Position numbers and translations under genes: made by a program. The notes under the pieces were generated by a model. The model did no database searches. It was not told the origin of the DNA and saw only the letters and a list, made by a program, of their open reading frames with translations. This document shows positions 1 through 7,332 of a DNA stretch of 33,593 bases, piece after piece. Origin of the DNA: Marinobacter bryozoorum (lineage in GTDB: Bacteria; Pseudomonadota; Gammaproteobacteria; Pseudomonadales; Oleiphilaceae); assembly GCF_023156245.1 (NCBI RefSeq), contig NZ_JAKZAH010000040.1:1-33593 (forward strand), given 5' to 3'. The number at the start of each line of letters is the position of its first letter. The first letter of the stretch is position 1.

Positions 1-1
1 T

Positions 2-514
2 CAGGCTGTGGATGCCGTGCGCAAGTCTGAAGTACGCCACGACGCCCGCCTGAAGCGAACCAAATGGGCCTGGCTCACGGACATGGCCCGCTGGAGCAAA
101 AAGCAGGATGAGGCCGTCTACGACCTGACCCGCTCCAACCTGAAGACCGCTCGTGCCTGGCGCATCAAAGAGGCCTTGCGTGACATCTTCCAGGCCAAGC
201 CTGGTCGTGAACAAGCGGAAGGGTTACTGAAGCGATGGCACTCCTGGGCCAGACGCTGTCGGTTGGAACCGATGAAACAACTAGCTGCCACCATCAAGCG
301 ACACTGGGCCGGAGTCCTACAGGGCTTTGAAAGCGGCTTGAGCAATGGTTATGTCGAAGCCATGAACAGCCTGATCCAGGCGGCCAAGGCCCGTGCGCGC
401 GGCTACGGCACGGCGAGCCACTTCATTGCCATCTGCTTTCTGATTGCCGGCAAGCTCAAGCATCTGCCAGCAAACCCGTTCCAGACGCCATTACAGAGAA
501 TGGTTGCAAGCTAA
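2..514 (+). CDS. ISL3-type transposase, C-terminal part (5' end outside window)
   Basis: This is the C-terminal 170 or so residues of a transposase; the reading frame is open to the left edge, so the true start lies outside the window. The visible part fits the DDE transposase domain of the ISL3 family. It has the basic helical stretch RTKWAWLTD, a region rich in Trp, Arg and Lys, and the C-terminal block SNGYVEAMNSLIQAAKARAR followed by GYGTASHFIAICFLIAGKL, the conserved end of ISL3 transposases that carries the last acidic catalytic residue. The gene stops 26 bp before the probable right terminal repeat of the element, the usual ISL3 arrangement. No frameshift is visible here, but integrity of the whole gene cannot be judged. 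Family assignment is confident; the exact IS is not known. Confidence 0.85.
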   Translation, partial: QAVDAVRKSEVRHDARLKRTKWAWLTDMARWSKKQDEAVYDLTRSNLKTARAWRIKEALRDIFQAKPGREQAEGLLKRWHSWARRCRLEPMKQLAATIKRHWAGVLQGFESGLSNGYVEAMNSLIQAAKARARGYGTASHFIAICFLIAGKLKHLPANPFQTPLQRMVAS

Positions 515-515
515 T

Positions 516-540
516 GTTCCACACAAAACGGAAGAGACCC
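516..540 (+). repeat. Probable right terminal inverted repeat of the ISL3-type element
   Basis: Just after the transposase stop, the sequence ends in ACGGAAGAGACCC. Read outward-in on the minus strand it begins GGGTCTCTTCCGT, the style of terminus seen in ISL3 elements. The next eight bases (541-548, atatttaa) would be one copy of the 8-bp target duplication expected for this family. The partner repeat and second duplication lie outside the window, so the boundary is inferred. Confidence 0.55.
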
Positions 541-607
541 ATATTTAACCTTCTGGAAAATATGATCTTTTCCGGGTCGTGACATCAAACATGCGCCAGT
601 GATGATT

Positions 608-634
608 ATCCGGCTGTTTTACAGGCGTCCGGAT
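608..634. repeat. Imperfect hairpin in the gap between the IS and alkB
   Basis: ATCCGG at 608-613 pairs with CCGGAT at 629-634, and inside it CTGT (614-617) pairs with ACAG (621-624) around TTT. A four-base bulge (gcgt) separates the arms on the right side. No T-tract follows, so it is not a standard terminator. It may be a relic of an older 3' end interrupted by the insertion sequence. The gap 541-715 otherwise shows only AT-rich candidate -10 boxes for alkB, such as TATGAT near 667. Confidence 0.3.
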
Positions 635-715
635 GACCTATAGAGGGATCCTGCTACGCGGCTGTGTATGATAATCGGGGTATAGTGGCCCTGTGAGTCA
701 CAAAGGAGGCAATCA

Positions 716-1357
716 GTGCCGGACCTGTTTTCTGACCTGGCCAACAACCGGGAGTCGCTGGGCCCGGGCACATGGCTGTTTCGCGGCTATGCCCTGGACG
801 TCGGTGACCAATTATTGGAAGCCATAGGCCGTATCGCAGAAGTATCACCATTCCGGCGTATGAAAACCCCGGGTGGGCGTGAGATGTCGGCTGCCATGAC
901 CGGTTGCGGGGCCCGCAGTTGGGTTACCGACCGTCGGGGGTATCGATACAGTGAGCTGGACCCTGAGACGGGGCGTCACTGGCCGGCGATGCCAGCCCTG
1001 TTTTCCCGCCTGGCGGCGGATGTCGCTGACAGGGCAGGGTATCCCGGGTTCGGGCCGGACGTCTGTTTGGTCAATCGCTATCAGCCGGGCGCACGCATGG
1101 GGTTGCACCAGGATCGGGACGAGCAGGATTATCGCTGGCCGGTGGTGTCGGTCTCGCTGGGATTGCCGGCGACCTTTCTGTGGGGTGGGCTGCGACGGGG
1201 CGGTTCACCGGCAAGGCTTGTGCTCGAGCACGGCGATGTACTGGTTTGGGGGGGAGAAGACCGGCTGCGATACCATGGCATCGCGCCGGTCCCCGATGGC
1301 CGGTGTAAGGTCACCGGCCATGTTCGTTACAACCTGACTTTCCGCAGGGCGCTTTAA
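716..1357 (+). CDS. alkB: AlkB, alpha-ketoglutarate-dependent DNA/RNA demethylase
   Basis: A cytoplasmic Fe(II)/2-oxoglutarate dioxygenase that removes alkyl groups such as 1-methyladenine and 3-methylcytosine from nucleic acid by oxidative demethylation. The 213-residue length matches E. coli AlkB (216). Key residues fall at the same numbers as in the E. coli enzyme: the iron ligands His131 and Asp133 in GLHQDRDE and His187 in RYHGIAP, and the 2-oxoglutarate-binding Arg204 and Arg210 in the C-terminal VRYNLTFRR. The substrate-side NRYQPGARMG loop is also present. The start is GTG, chosen because AAAGGAGG lies seven bases upstream. The gene stands alone and converges on ppiC with no base between the two stop codons. 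No Ada-type regulator is seen nearby. Confidence 0.95.
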   Translation: MPDLFSDLANNRESLGPGTWLFRGYALDVGDQLLEAIGRIAEVSPFRRMKTPGGREMSAAMTGCGARSWVTDRRGYRYSELDPETGRHWPAMPALFSRLAADVADRAGYPGFGPDVCLVNRYQPGARMGLHQDRDEQDYRWPVVSVSLGLPATFLWGGLRRGGSPARLVLEHGDVLVWGGEDRLRYHGIAPVPDGRCKVTGHVRYNLTFRRAL

Positions 1358-1636
1358 TCAGGTGCGGCTGGTCACTTCCAGCAGGTGGTAACCAAACTGG
1401 GTTTTAACCGGGCCGATAACGGTGTTCAGTTCGCTGTTGAAAACGGCCTTGTCGAACTCCGGTACCATCTGGCCCGGGCCGAAGGATCCGAGATCTCCGC
1501 CGTTGCGACCTGACGGGCAACTGGAGTGCTGCTTGGCAACCTCGGCAAAGTCCTGGCCATTCTCAATGGCCTGCTTCAGTTCTTCGCACTTGGCTTCGCT
1601 TTCCACCAGGATGTGGCGGGCTGTCGCCTGGGTCAT
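1358..1636 (-). CDS. ppiC: PpiC, parvulin-type peptidyl-prolyl cis-trans isomerase
   Basis: A small cytoplasmic rotamase that speeds cis-trans isomerisation of prolyl bonds during protein folding. At 92 residues it matches the single-domain parvulin of E. coli (93), with no signal peptide or chaperone domain. The parvulin signature is clear: ARHILVESEAKCEELK at the N-terminus, DFAEVAKQHSSCPSGRNGGDLG in the middle, then MVPEFDKAVF and GPVKTQFGYHLLEV at the end. The frame runs open further upstream to 1834, but the family match begins at the ATG at 1636, so that start is used. Only a weak AGGGA lies upstream of it. It is tail to tail with alkB; its start is 150 bp from the stop of the 60-residue ORF on the same strand. 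Confidence 0.93.
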   Translation of the reverse strand: MTQATARHILVESEAKCEELKQAIENGQDFAEVAKQHSSCPSGRNGGDLGSFGPGQMVPEFDKAVFNSELNTVIGPVKTQFGYHLLEVTSRT

Positions 1637-1788
1637 GTTCAGTATCCCTGTTCTGTGAATGAACCCGGAATGCTGCCCTTCCCGAAGGCGTCTGGCAAGT
1701 GTTTTTAGAACCTGCCAGCTGAATTCCTGGTACCTCTGCCAATTCGACCCTGAATCATCCTGGCCTTGCGCGAGCGTTGCCGGCCTGG

Positions 1789-1971
1789 TCAGCCTGCGGC
1801 AGGTCGATTCGGTCGGATGTGGAGTACGATCCACTGCTGGGCGTGACGGATCCCGCGTGCCACCGCCTTTGCAGTATTCCTGGCGGCCATCCGGGTATAG
1901 GCCCGGCGCAGCTCTACGGCGTTGTGCAGTACGGTGGAGGGGACGGGGTTAACTCTGGCGCGATCTTGCAT
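1789..1971 (-). CDS. Small basic protein of unknown function (60 residues)
   Basis: I do not recognise this protein. The call rests on the start site: a perfect AGGAGGT on the minus strand sits seven bases before the ATG, stronger than the sites of most genes here. The product is 60 residues and rich in Arg and Ala with few acidic residues (for example VELRRAYTRMAARNTAKAVARGI), so it is probably a short basic amphipathic helix. No signal peptide or membrane segment is seen. It is divergent from the LysR-type gene, and the 180 bp between them carry overlapping palindromes, so the two may share regulation. It could bind nucleic acid or membrane surfaces, but that is a guess. The gene may be a strong-SD coincidence. 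Confidence 0.5.
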   Translation of the reverse strand: MQDRARVNPVPSTVLHNAVELRRAYTRMAARNTAKAVARGIRHAQQWIVLHIRPNRPAAG

Positions 1972-2077
1972 ACGTCTTACCTCCTGGTTGCATGGTTGTA
2001 TTGCCTGATCGGGGCTGTGCAGCGGAGAAGGTAGCTTCCTGTCCGTCAGCACATGAGCATTGTGCGAGTTCTTATGC

Positions 2078-2100
2078 GCAGTTTAAATACGTTAAACTGC
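2078..2100. promoter_or_regulatory. Perfect 9-bp palindrome, candidate operator of the LysR regulator
   Basis: GCAGTTTAA at 2078-2086 and its exact reverse complement TTAAACTGC at 2092-2100 flank the five bases ATACG. It lies about 50 bp before the lysR-type start and in the divergent gap with the 60-residue ORF. LysR regulators typically bind interrupted dyads (T-N11-A type) in such gaps and repress their own gene. Confidence 0.5.
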
Positions 2101-2123
2101 ATAGTTCCGTTGCAGATATGCAG
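2097..2123. promoter_or_regulatory. Second, overlapping palindrome in the LysR promoter region
   Basis: CTGCATA at 2097-2103 and TATGCAG at 2117-2123 form a perfect 7-bp inverted repeat with 13 bases between. It shares its first four bases with the right arm of the upstream 9-bp palindrome, giving two alternating dyads. Such paired sites could be the recognition and activation sites of a LysR tetramer; this is inference. Confidence 0.4.
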
Positions 2124-2152
2124 TAACAAACATCAATGACAGGACACCACCG

Positions 2153-3043
2153 ATGGACTGGGATTACCTGAGATATGTGCACGCCCTCGCTAATGGCGGG
2201 ACCCTGGCCAGGGCCGGGGAGTTGCTCGGTGTGCACCAGACCACGGTGCTGAGGCGGCTGGACCAGATGGAGGGCGACCTGGATACCCGGTTGTTTGAGC
2301 GAAACCGTGATGGCCTCGCCCTCACGCCGGCCGGTGAACTGGCGTATCGGGAAGCTGAGCGGCTGGCGATTGATATTGAAAACCTGGAGCGCCGGCTGGC
2401 AGGGCAGGAAACGGATCCGGAAGGGCGGGTGCGGGTTGCCACTACCGACAGTTTACTTAACGGACTGCTGGCGCCTCTGCTGGGCGAGCTGGTGGCGTCC
2501 TACCCGGGTCTTGACGTCGAGGCGGTTACCAGCACCGATGTGGCGGGACTGACGTTGAGGGACGCAGACCTGGTGCTGCGCCCCACCAATCAGCCCCAGG
2601 AAACCCTGGTCGGGCACCGGGTAGGCACCATCGAGTCTGCAATCTATGGCAGCCAGGGCTATGTTGAAAAGCAGCCCTTCGATGAATCTGACCTGCCAGG
2701 TGACCACGTATGGGTAATACCCGACGAAAGCTTTGTGCACCTGGCTACCGGGCGCTGGTACCGCCGCAATCTTCGGCGCGCCGGCTCGACGCTCCGGTGT
2801 AACAGCCTCTATGGCATGTTCAGCCTTGTCAGCAATGGTGGTGGATTGGGAGTCCTGCCCTGTTATCTTGGGGATGCGGCCCCGGAACTGGTCAGACTTT
2901 CTGACCCATTGGAAGGTGAAAGCATAGACCTGTGGCTGCTGGCCCACCAGGACCTCCGCAAGATGGCCCGGGTGAGGGTCGCGATGGATTTCCTGGCACA
3001 GCGGCTCCGGGACCGTCAGCGGCAGCTAGAAGGCCAGCCCTGA
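2153..3043 (+). CDS. LysR-family transcriptional regulator
   Basis: A DNA-binding regulator of 296 residues, the usual LysR length. Residues 1-60 form the winged helix-turn-helix, with the typical pattern YVHALANGGTLARAGELLGV, then VLRRLDQMEGDLDTRLFERNRDGLALTPAGE. From about residue 85 comes the periplasmic-binding-protein-like effector domain, beginning GRVRVATTDSLLNGLLAPLL. The HTH with an H-Q-T-T-V core and the short linker resemble LysR members that act on single adjacent targets. The ATG is preceded by AGGACA seven bases upstream. The likely target is its own promoter or the divergent 60-residue ORF through the palindromes at 2078-2123. Effector unknown. Family call is secure; regulon is not. 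Confidence 0.92.
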   Translation: MDWDYLRYVHALANGGTLARAGELLGVHQTTVLRRLDQMEGDLDTRLFERNRDGLALTPAGELAYREAERLAIDIENLERRLAGQETDPEGRVRVATTDSLLNGLLAPLLGELVASYPGLDVEAVTSTDVAGLTLRDADLVLRPTNQPQETLVGHRVGTIESAIYGSQGYVEKQPFDESDLPGDHVWVIPDESFVHLATGRWYRRNLRRAGSTLRCNSLYGMFSLVSNGGGLGVLPCYLGDAAPELVRLSDPLEGESIDLWLLAHQDLRKMARVRVAMDFLAQRLRDRQRQLEGQP

Positions 3044-3126
3044 CAGCCATCTTCGGCACTGGCTTTGCCTTTACCACCGCTGGCCAGTGGTAAAGTATCG
3101 GCGATATTGACTAACAGGACAGGAAG

Positions 3127-4026
3127 ATGACGGCCCTGCGCCCCTCAACAAGAAGCGTACCCATGCCTCGTAGCGGGCCAGAGCCGGTGCCGGTTGCTCC
3201 GCTGGAGGCGGCAGAACGCCTGGCGGAATTCATTGATGACCACCCCCGGCTGATGGTGCTCACCGGTGCCGGGATCAGTACCGACTCGGGCATTCCCGAC
3301 TACCGGGATGCCACCGGTGCCTGGAAGCGCCGGCAGCCGGTACAGCACCAGGCCTTCGTGGCGGACGCGAGTTTGCGGCAACGATACTGGGGACGTAGTT
3401 TGCTGGGCTGGCCGGTGATGCGTAATGCCAGGCCGAACCGTGCCCATGGTTATCTGGCGGAACTGGAAGCCAGGGGCCACGTGGGATTGCTCGTCACCCA
3501 GAACGTGGACCGGCTGCATCAGAAGGCAGGCAGCAGGGCGGTTGTCGATCTGCATGGCAGGGCGGACGAGGTGGTCTGTCTCAGTTGCGGCTATCGGTGC
3601 AGCCGAGACCAGGTGCACGACTGGTGTGCCCAGCTTAACCCGGACTTTCTTCAGTTCCGTGCCAGTGCCGCTCCGGACGGTGATGCCGACCTGGAAGTGG
3701 ATTTTAGGCGCTTCCGGATTGCTGACTGCCCTCGGTGTCAGGGAATCCTGAAGCCTGATGTCGTCTTTTTCGGAGACTTTGTACCCAGGGACCGGGTCAG
3801 CCGTGCGATGGAGTGTCTGGGTTCAGCCGACGGTCTGCTGGTGGTCGGTTCGTCCCTGATGGTGTATTCCGGCCTTCGTTTTTGCCGTTATGGGCGGGAC
3901 TGGGGCAAGCCCATGGCCGCGCTGAACCTGGGGCGCACCCGGGCTGACGACATGTTGAATTTGCGGCTCAACGCGCGTATTTCCGAAACCCTTGAGCTTT
4001 GCCTGCAGCAGCTGGATTCCGTCTGA
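3127..4026 (+). CDS. Sir2-family NAD-dependent protein deacylase (class II, SIRT4-like)
   Basis: A sirtuin that uses NAD to remove acyl groups from lysine side chains. The 299-residue product has the Rossmann signature LTGAGISTDSGIPDYR (about 45-60), the form found in class II sirtuins rather than in E. coli CobB. It also has TQNVDRLHQKAG (124-135), catalytic His143 in DLHG, a zinc site of Cys151/Cys154 and Cys201/Cys204, and VVGSSLMVYSG (239-249) for NAD contact. The first 25 residues are a low-conservation extension; a later start at Met13 is possible, but AGGACAGGAAG just upstream favours 3127. The gene is followed by a hairpin cluster shared with the convergent GMC gene. The substrate, which may be acetyl, lipoyl or another acyl group, cannot be read from sequence. 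Confidence 0.93.
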   Translation: MTALRPSTRSVPMPRSGPEPVPVAPLEAAERLAEFIDDHPRLMVLTGAGISTDSGIPDYRDATGAWKRRQPVQHQAFVADASLRQRYWGRSLLGWPVMRNARPNRAHGYLAELEARGHVGLLVTQNVDRLHQKAGSRAVVDLHGRADEVVCLSCGYRCSRDQVHDWCAQLNPDFLQFRASAAPDGDADLEVDFRRFRIADCPRCQGILKPDVVFFGDFVPRDRVSRAMECLGSADGLLVVGSSLMVYSGLRFCRYGRDWGKPMAALNLGRTRADDMLNLRLNARISETLELCLQQLDSV

Positions 4027-4031
4027 CAAAC

Positions 4032-4060
4032 AAAAAAGGCCCGGCAGAAACTGCCGGGCC
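4032..4060 (-). terminator. Intrinsic terminator of the GMC oxidoreductase operon
   Basis: GGCCCGGCAG (4038-4047) and CTGCCGGGCC (4051-4060) form a perfect 10-bp GC-rich stem with loop AAA. A run of six A precedes it on the plus strand, which is a T-tract after the hairpin on the minus strand. Its polarity therefore serves the minus-strand GMC gene ending at 4151. Confidence 0.85.
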
Positions 4061-4066
4061 AAGACG

Positions 4067-4118
4067 ACACTCTGCAAGCAGAGTGTTACCCCCAAAGGTC
4101 GCCGGGCTTCCTCCCGGC
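4067..4118. repeat. Two further tandem hairpins between the convergent genes
   Basis: ACACTCTGC (4067-4075) and GCAGAGTGT (4078-4086) form a 9-bp perfect stem with loop AA. GCCGGG (4101-4106) and CCCGGC (4113-4118) form a 6-bp stem. Neither has a T-tract. Together with the terminator they give three hairpins in 81 bp, which would slow read-through from either side. Confidence 0.55.
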
Positions 4119-4150
4119 TTGAGCGAGCCGTCCATGGCTGCTGTGTTCTT

Positions 4151-5929
4151 CTAGAGCCCCCGGCTCAGAACAGCCTGGGTGACTGCATCATCGATAGAGC
4201 AGATCGGGCTTTCATGGCCAACCCAGGCATCGCCGCCAAAGTAATGCTGGAAGATCTTCTCAGCCGTGCGTGTGGCCAGCGCCTGGGTACTCAGGGTCGG
4301 GTTCGGGCCACCCAGGGAGTTGGGCAGTGCCGAGTTATCGGCAATGAACAGGCCCTGGACAGCCCGCGCTTCGCAGTTTTCGTCGAGTACCGAGTTGCGG
4401 GCGCTGTCACCCATGCGCATGGATGACTGCAGGTGCAGCAATACCGGGGCCCAGTCATTACGGACAATCTTCCGGGCACCGGCGGCACGCAGGATTTCCG
4501 CGGCACGGGTGGCAAGGTAATCCCGGTTACGCTGGGTTCGACGGGAGCGCCGGCGCTTGTCGATGCTGACCCGGGCGACGGGACCGTGGTCGTCGTTGAA
4601 CACGCGGGACACATCCACCTTGTTCTGGTACTCCACGTCGGCGTCCGTCAGCACCAGGATGCTCATCTGACGGTTGATATCAGACATCATTTCCTTGAGC
4701 TCGGTACCATACAGCCGGCCTGCTTCGCCGTCCCAGGCTCCCTGGCCACCAAGGCCGTTGGTATAGGTGCCACGGATGCCGCTGTCGCTGTTGGTCAGGT
4801 TGTTGGCCTGGACACCGGGGGTGTTAGCGGTGTTCTGGATGGCACCGTAGCCCGGGAAGTCGGCACGGGAGGAGCAGGAGGTGCCCCTGGCGCCACCAAC
4901 ATCATGGTCAAATATGCCGGTCACCCAGTCCAGGGCGTGGTCGGTCAGGCCCCGGCCCACCCAGCCATTGGGGTCGGGAAGGTCGCTGTTCATCCATAGC
5001 CGCGGATTCTCGATGCAGCCGCCGGCCATGACCACGACCCTGGCATCTTCCGAGTGAACCTCACCGGTGTTAACGTCACGCCATTCCACGCCGGTGGCCC
5101 GCTGCATGCGACGGCCCCACTGGCGATCCGACAGAATGCGGGTGACATAGGCATCGCTGACCAGGGTGATGGCCTTGCCGCCCGGCTTCCACAGGTCAGC
5201 CGTCAGTGCCATCGGCGTGTAGCTGTTATCCGTGGAGCGGCGGGCTTTCAGATTGCGGGGCGCGCCCTTGGGCAGCATGCAACCCTGGAAACAGTGACCG
5301 CAAAGGGTACAACCCGTAGCGTTCGGGTAGTTCAGCTGGGACGGATCGCTGGTTCGGCCAGCGGTACCGCCGGGCTGCAGGATCGCGTTCTCCTGGGGGC
5401 GGAAGCCGGCGTGGGTAATGTCCTTGCCGGTAATCGGGCTCAGCCCTGCCGCCTCGGCCGCCTGGAAAAAGGCTTGTTCCTTGGTGCCCATGGCTGCTGT
5501 CTGCACCGGCAGGGTCGCCTCGGTCCATTCGTAGTAGCGACGCATTTCGTCGTACCCGAACGGGAACTTGTGGCGGTGATCGTACATGCCACGGTCGCGG
5601 CCGCGGTAGTCCGCGAATACGCCGGGCATGGCCCTGGGGCTGTTGCCATAATAGTGGAGGGTAGTGCCGCCGACACCGGCCACCTGGGAGAAACTGCCGG
5701 GAGTGGTCAGCTCACGGAACCAGGCGGGCTTGGCCGGATCGGCCGGGCCGAACCGCAGCTTGCCGGTCAGGGAGCTGTTCATGTGGTTTTCCAGCGCAGA
5801 CCATTCCTGCTCCGGCTTTGCGTGCCGGGCGCCCGCTTCTAGTACCAGGACATTCAGGCCGCGCTCGGCCAGTTCCTTTGCGACCACCGGGCCACCGCCA
5901 CCGGCGCCAATAATGATTACATCACGCAT
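4151..5929 (-). CDS. GMC-family FAD-dependent dehydrogenase with a CxxCxxCxxxC motif
   Basis: A flavoprotein of 592 residues, expected to oxidise an alcohol, sugar or aldehyde group. The FAD-binding Rossmann motif IIGAGGGGPVVAKELAERG is at residues 6-24, with the acidic residue ending the second strand in LVLEAG. VAGVGGTTLHYYG (83-95) is the second GMC block. The C-terminal block has SSMRMG, FIADNSALP and GGPNPTLSTQALATRTAE, including the catalytic Asn. Cys207, 210, 213 and 217 (CTLCGHCFQGC) form a cluster-type motif, which suggests an iron-sulfur centre relaying electrons as in membrane-bound sugar dehydrogenases. There is no signal peptide of its own. Its start overlaps the partner's stop by one base (TGATG), with GGAGGAG six bases upstream. 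The pair is probably exported together by the TAT partner. Substrate unknown. Confidence 0.88.
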   Translation of the reverse strand: MRDVIIIGAGGGGPVVAKELAERGLNVLVLEAGARHAKPEQEWSALENHMNSSLTGKLRFGPADPAKPAWFRELTTPGSFSQVAGVGGTTLHYYGNSPRAMPGVFADYRGRDRGMYDHRHKFPFGYDEMRRYYEWTEATLPVQTAAMGTKEQAFFQAAEAAGLSPITGKDITHAGFRPQENAILQPGGTAGRTSDPSQLNYPNATGCTLCGHCFQGCMLPKGAPRNLKARRSTDNSYTPMALTADLWKPGGKAITLVSDAYVTRILSDRQWGRRMQRATGVEWRDVNTGEVHSEDARVVVMAGGCIENPRLWMNSDLPDPNGWVGRGLTDHALDWVTGIFDHDVGGARGTSCSSRADFPGYGAIQNTANTPGVQANNLTNSDSGIRGTYTNGLGGQGAWDGEAGRLYGTELKEMMSDINRQMSILVLTDADVEYQNKVDVSRVFNDDHGPVARVSIDKRRRSRRTQRNRDYLATRAAEILRAAGARKIVRNDWAPVLLHLQSSMRMGDSARNSVLDENCEARAVQGLFIADNSALPNSLGGPNPTLSTQALATRTAEKIFQHYFGGDAWVGHESPICSIDDAVTQAVLSRGL

Positions 5930-6900
5930 CAGACACTCCTCCGTCCCTGGTAATAACCGATAAAGTCATCGCTGCCGATACCGCTGGGCGGCGCATCAGG
6001 CGCGTACTGGCTGAGTACCCAGCCGAGCGGGCGCTGGACCACTTCGCGGGTCTGGGGGTTGAAGACGGCGAACTCGCAGTAGCTGCCGAAGCCGGCGATA
6101 CGTAGCATGAACGCAACCATGGACGAGAGGACGCCTGGTGTTGCCTCCCGGTAATCCCGGTCGGGGATGTTCCAGGTGATAGCGCGTTTGAGCCAGGAGT
6201 GTTCGCTTTCCAGCTCTTCGAATACTTTCGCTTTCTGCTCCCAGCTCAGGTTGGCGAACGGGGACGGGAACGGCCCATCGACGCTGCCGGCCACCCGGGT
6301 GGCTGCAAGGTTAATCAGCAGGGCGACCAGCACAGAATTGGACACCTCGCCTTCCAGGTAGTCTGTAAACGAGCTATTAAGGTTTTCAAGGAGGTATTCG
6401 CCGTTTTCGCCCACATCTTCCGAGGCCATCTCAGGAATATCCATGGGCTTAACGGCGAGGTACGTGGCAATGGAGGCCAGCAACTGGTTCATGAAGCCGG
6501 CGGGTACCGGAACCAGGAGGTCGGTGCCACCGGACAGGTAGAGGTCTGCACGGGTAGTGATGCCGCCGGGGTACGGGGTGCTTACTCCCTGGTGCTCGGA
6601 ATAGGGGTCATTGCCCGGAACGCCAAAAGCGATCATGGCGAAGAAGGTATCGTTTCGCAGCTGATCCAGTGCAGTACGAAGTTGCTCCACCGTCCATTCT
6701 ACGGGTGGTGCATTTTCCTGCGGGTTGTCACGACCCCAGCGGCCTCTGCCTTTCCCTCTCCCTTTGCCACGCCCCCAGTGGGCGAAAGCCATGCCGGGAT
6801 TGAGTGCAGCGGCGGCGCCGAGTACGCCAGAGCCGATCAGTAGCTGTCGCCTCCCGGAGCTGATCGGCGAATTCGTCGGTTTGGTTTCAGACACAAGCAC
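5929..6900 (-). CDS. TAT-signal partner subunit of the GMC dehydrogenase (gluconate dehydrogenase subunit 3-like)
   Basis: A 323-residue protein with a twin-arginine leader: Arg17-Arg18 in SSGRRQLLIGSG, a hydrophobic stretch, and a probable cleavage site AFA-HW after residue 40. A Gly/Arg/Lys-rich linker follows, then a helical domain with TFFAMIAFGVPGND and LGWVLSQYAPDAPP near its end. The position directly before a GMC gene, the one-base overlap, and the size class suggest the small gamma-type subunit that carries its flavoprotein through the TAT pore. I assign it to the gluconate 2-dehydrogenase subunit 3 group only tentatively. The start is GTG at 6900 or, judged by GGAGGT spacing, the GTG two codons later. 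No cytochrome c subunit follows, so the electron acceptor is unclear. Confidence 0.72.
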   Translation of the reverse strand: MLVSETKPTNSPISSGRRQLLIGSGVLGAAAALNPGMAFAHWGRGKGRGKGRGRWGRDNPQENAPPVEWTVEQLRTALDQLRNDTFFAMIAFGVPGNDPYSEHQGVSTPYPGGITTRADLYLSGGTDLLVPVPAGFMNQLLASIATYLAVKPMDIPEMASEDVGENGEYLLENLNSSFTDYLEGEVSNSVLVALLINLAATRVAGSVDGPFPSPFANLSWEQKAKVFEELESEHSWLKRAITWNIPDRDYREATPGVLSSMVAFMLRIAGFGSYCEFAVFNPQTREVVQRPLGWVLSQYAPDAPPSGIGSDDFIGYYQGRRSV

Positions 6901-6975
6901 CTCCCTCGCGGTTTATCCGGGCCCACGGCTGTGCCGGCCGGGGTCCTGTTCTTATTGGGAAAACTGTCTTCCCTG

Positions 6976-7104
6976 CAGTGGCGAAATAGTGTTTCTCCAG
7001 TGGCGGTACCCGACCGGCCGCGAAGCTGGTCAGTCAGGCAACGGCTTGGGAGATGGTAATGCCTGTTTAAGACAAAACCAGTAAATGTCTCGAAAAATAA
7101 GACA
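6976..7104. promoter_or_regulatory. Upstream region of the GMC operon with short repeats
   Basis: The 432-bp gap 6901-7332 holds no convincing gene. CAGTGGCG occurs twice in direct orientation (6976-6983 and 6998-7005), 22 bp apart, which is about two helical turns. TGTCT (7086-7090) and AGACA (7100-7104) form an inverted repeat, and another AAGACA lies just upstream near 7070. These may be operator sites for the minus-strand operon. Confidence 0.3.
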
Positions 7105-7224
7105 CGCCTAACACTAATTACGGGTAGTTGAGACTCAGTTTGCATTTGCACCGCGAACACCGGTGAGTGGGGAAACCCGGTCGGCAAGAAATGTGTCGCT
7201 CAGGTAGTCAGATTCCTCAGGGGC

Positions 7225-7243
7225 CTTTACGGAAACTTTACGG
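7225..7243. promoter_or_regulatory. CpxR-like direct repeat upstream of the His/Arg-rich gene
   Basis: CTTTACGG occurs at 7225-7232 and again at 7236-7243, an exact 11-bp period. On the minus strand this reads GTAAA-N6-GTAAA, close to the CpxR envelope-stress box (GTAAA-N5-GTAAA). A TTTACA -35-like element follows at 7259-7264. The site is about 90 bp before the start of the secreted protein gene. Confidence 0.45.
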
Positions 7244-7332
7244 GTTGCCAAACATGGGTTTACACGGCCGGGGGTAAGGTGTGGCTATGGCCGTAGTGGC
7301 CTCGCAAGAGCAACAGGAAAAGGAGATCAACC

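Noticed and set aside
1659..2034. Plus-strand frames in the gap between ppiC and the LysR gene
   Set aside because: No ribosome site or motif; the minus-strand 60-residue frame with AGGAGGT is the better candidate there.
5054..5842. 262-residue plus-strand frame opposite the GMC gene
   Set aside because: No start signal or family motif; explained by the GMC gene on the other strand.
7225..7243. Reading the CTTTACGG pair as the start of a CRISPR or longer tandem repeat
   Set aside because: Only two copies with no spacer-like pattern; better viewed as a regulator site.
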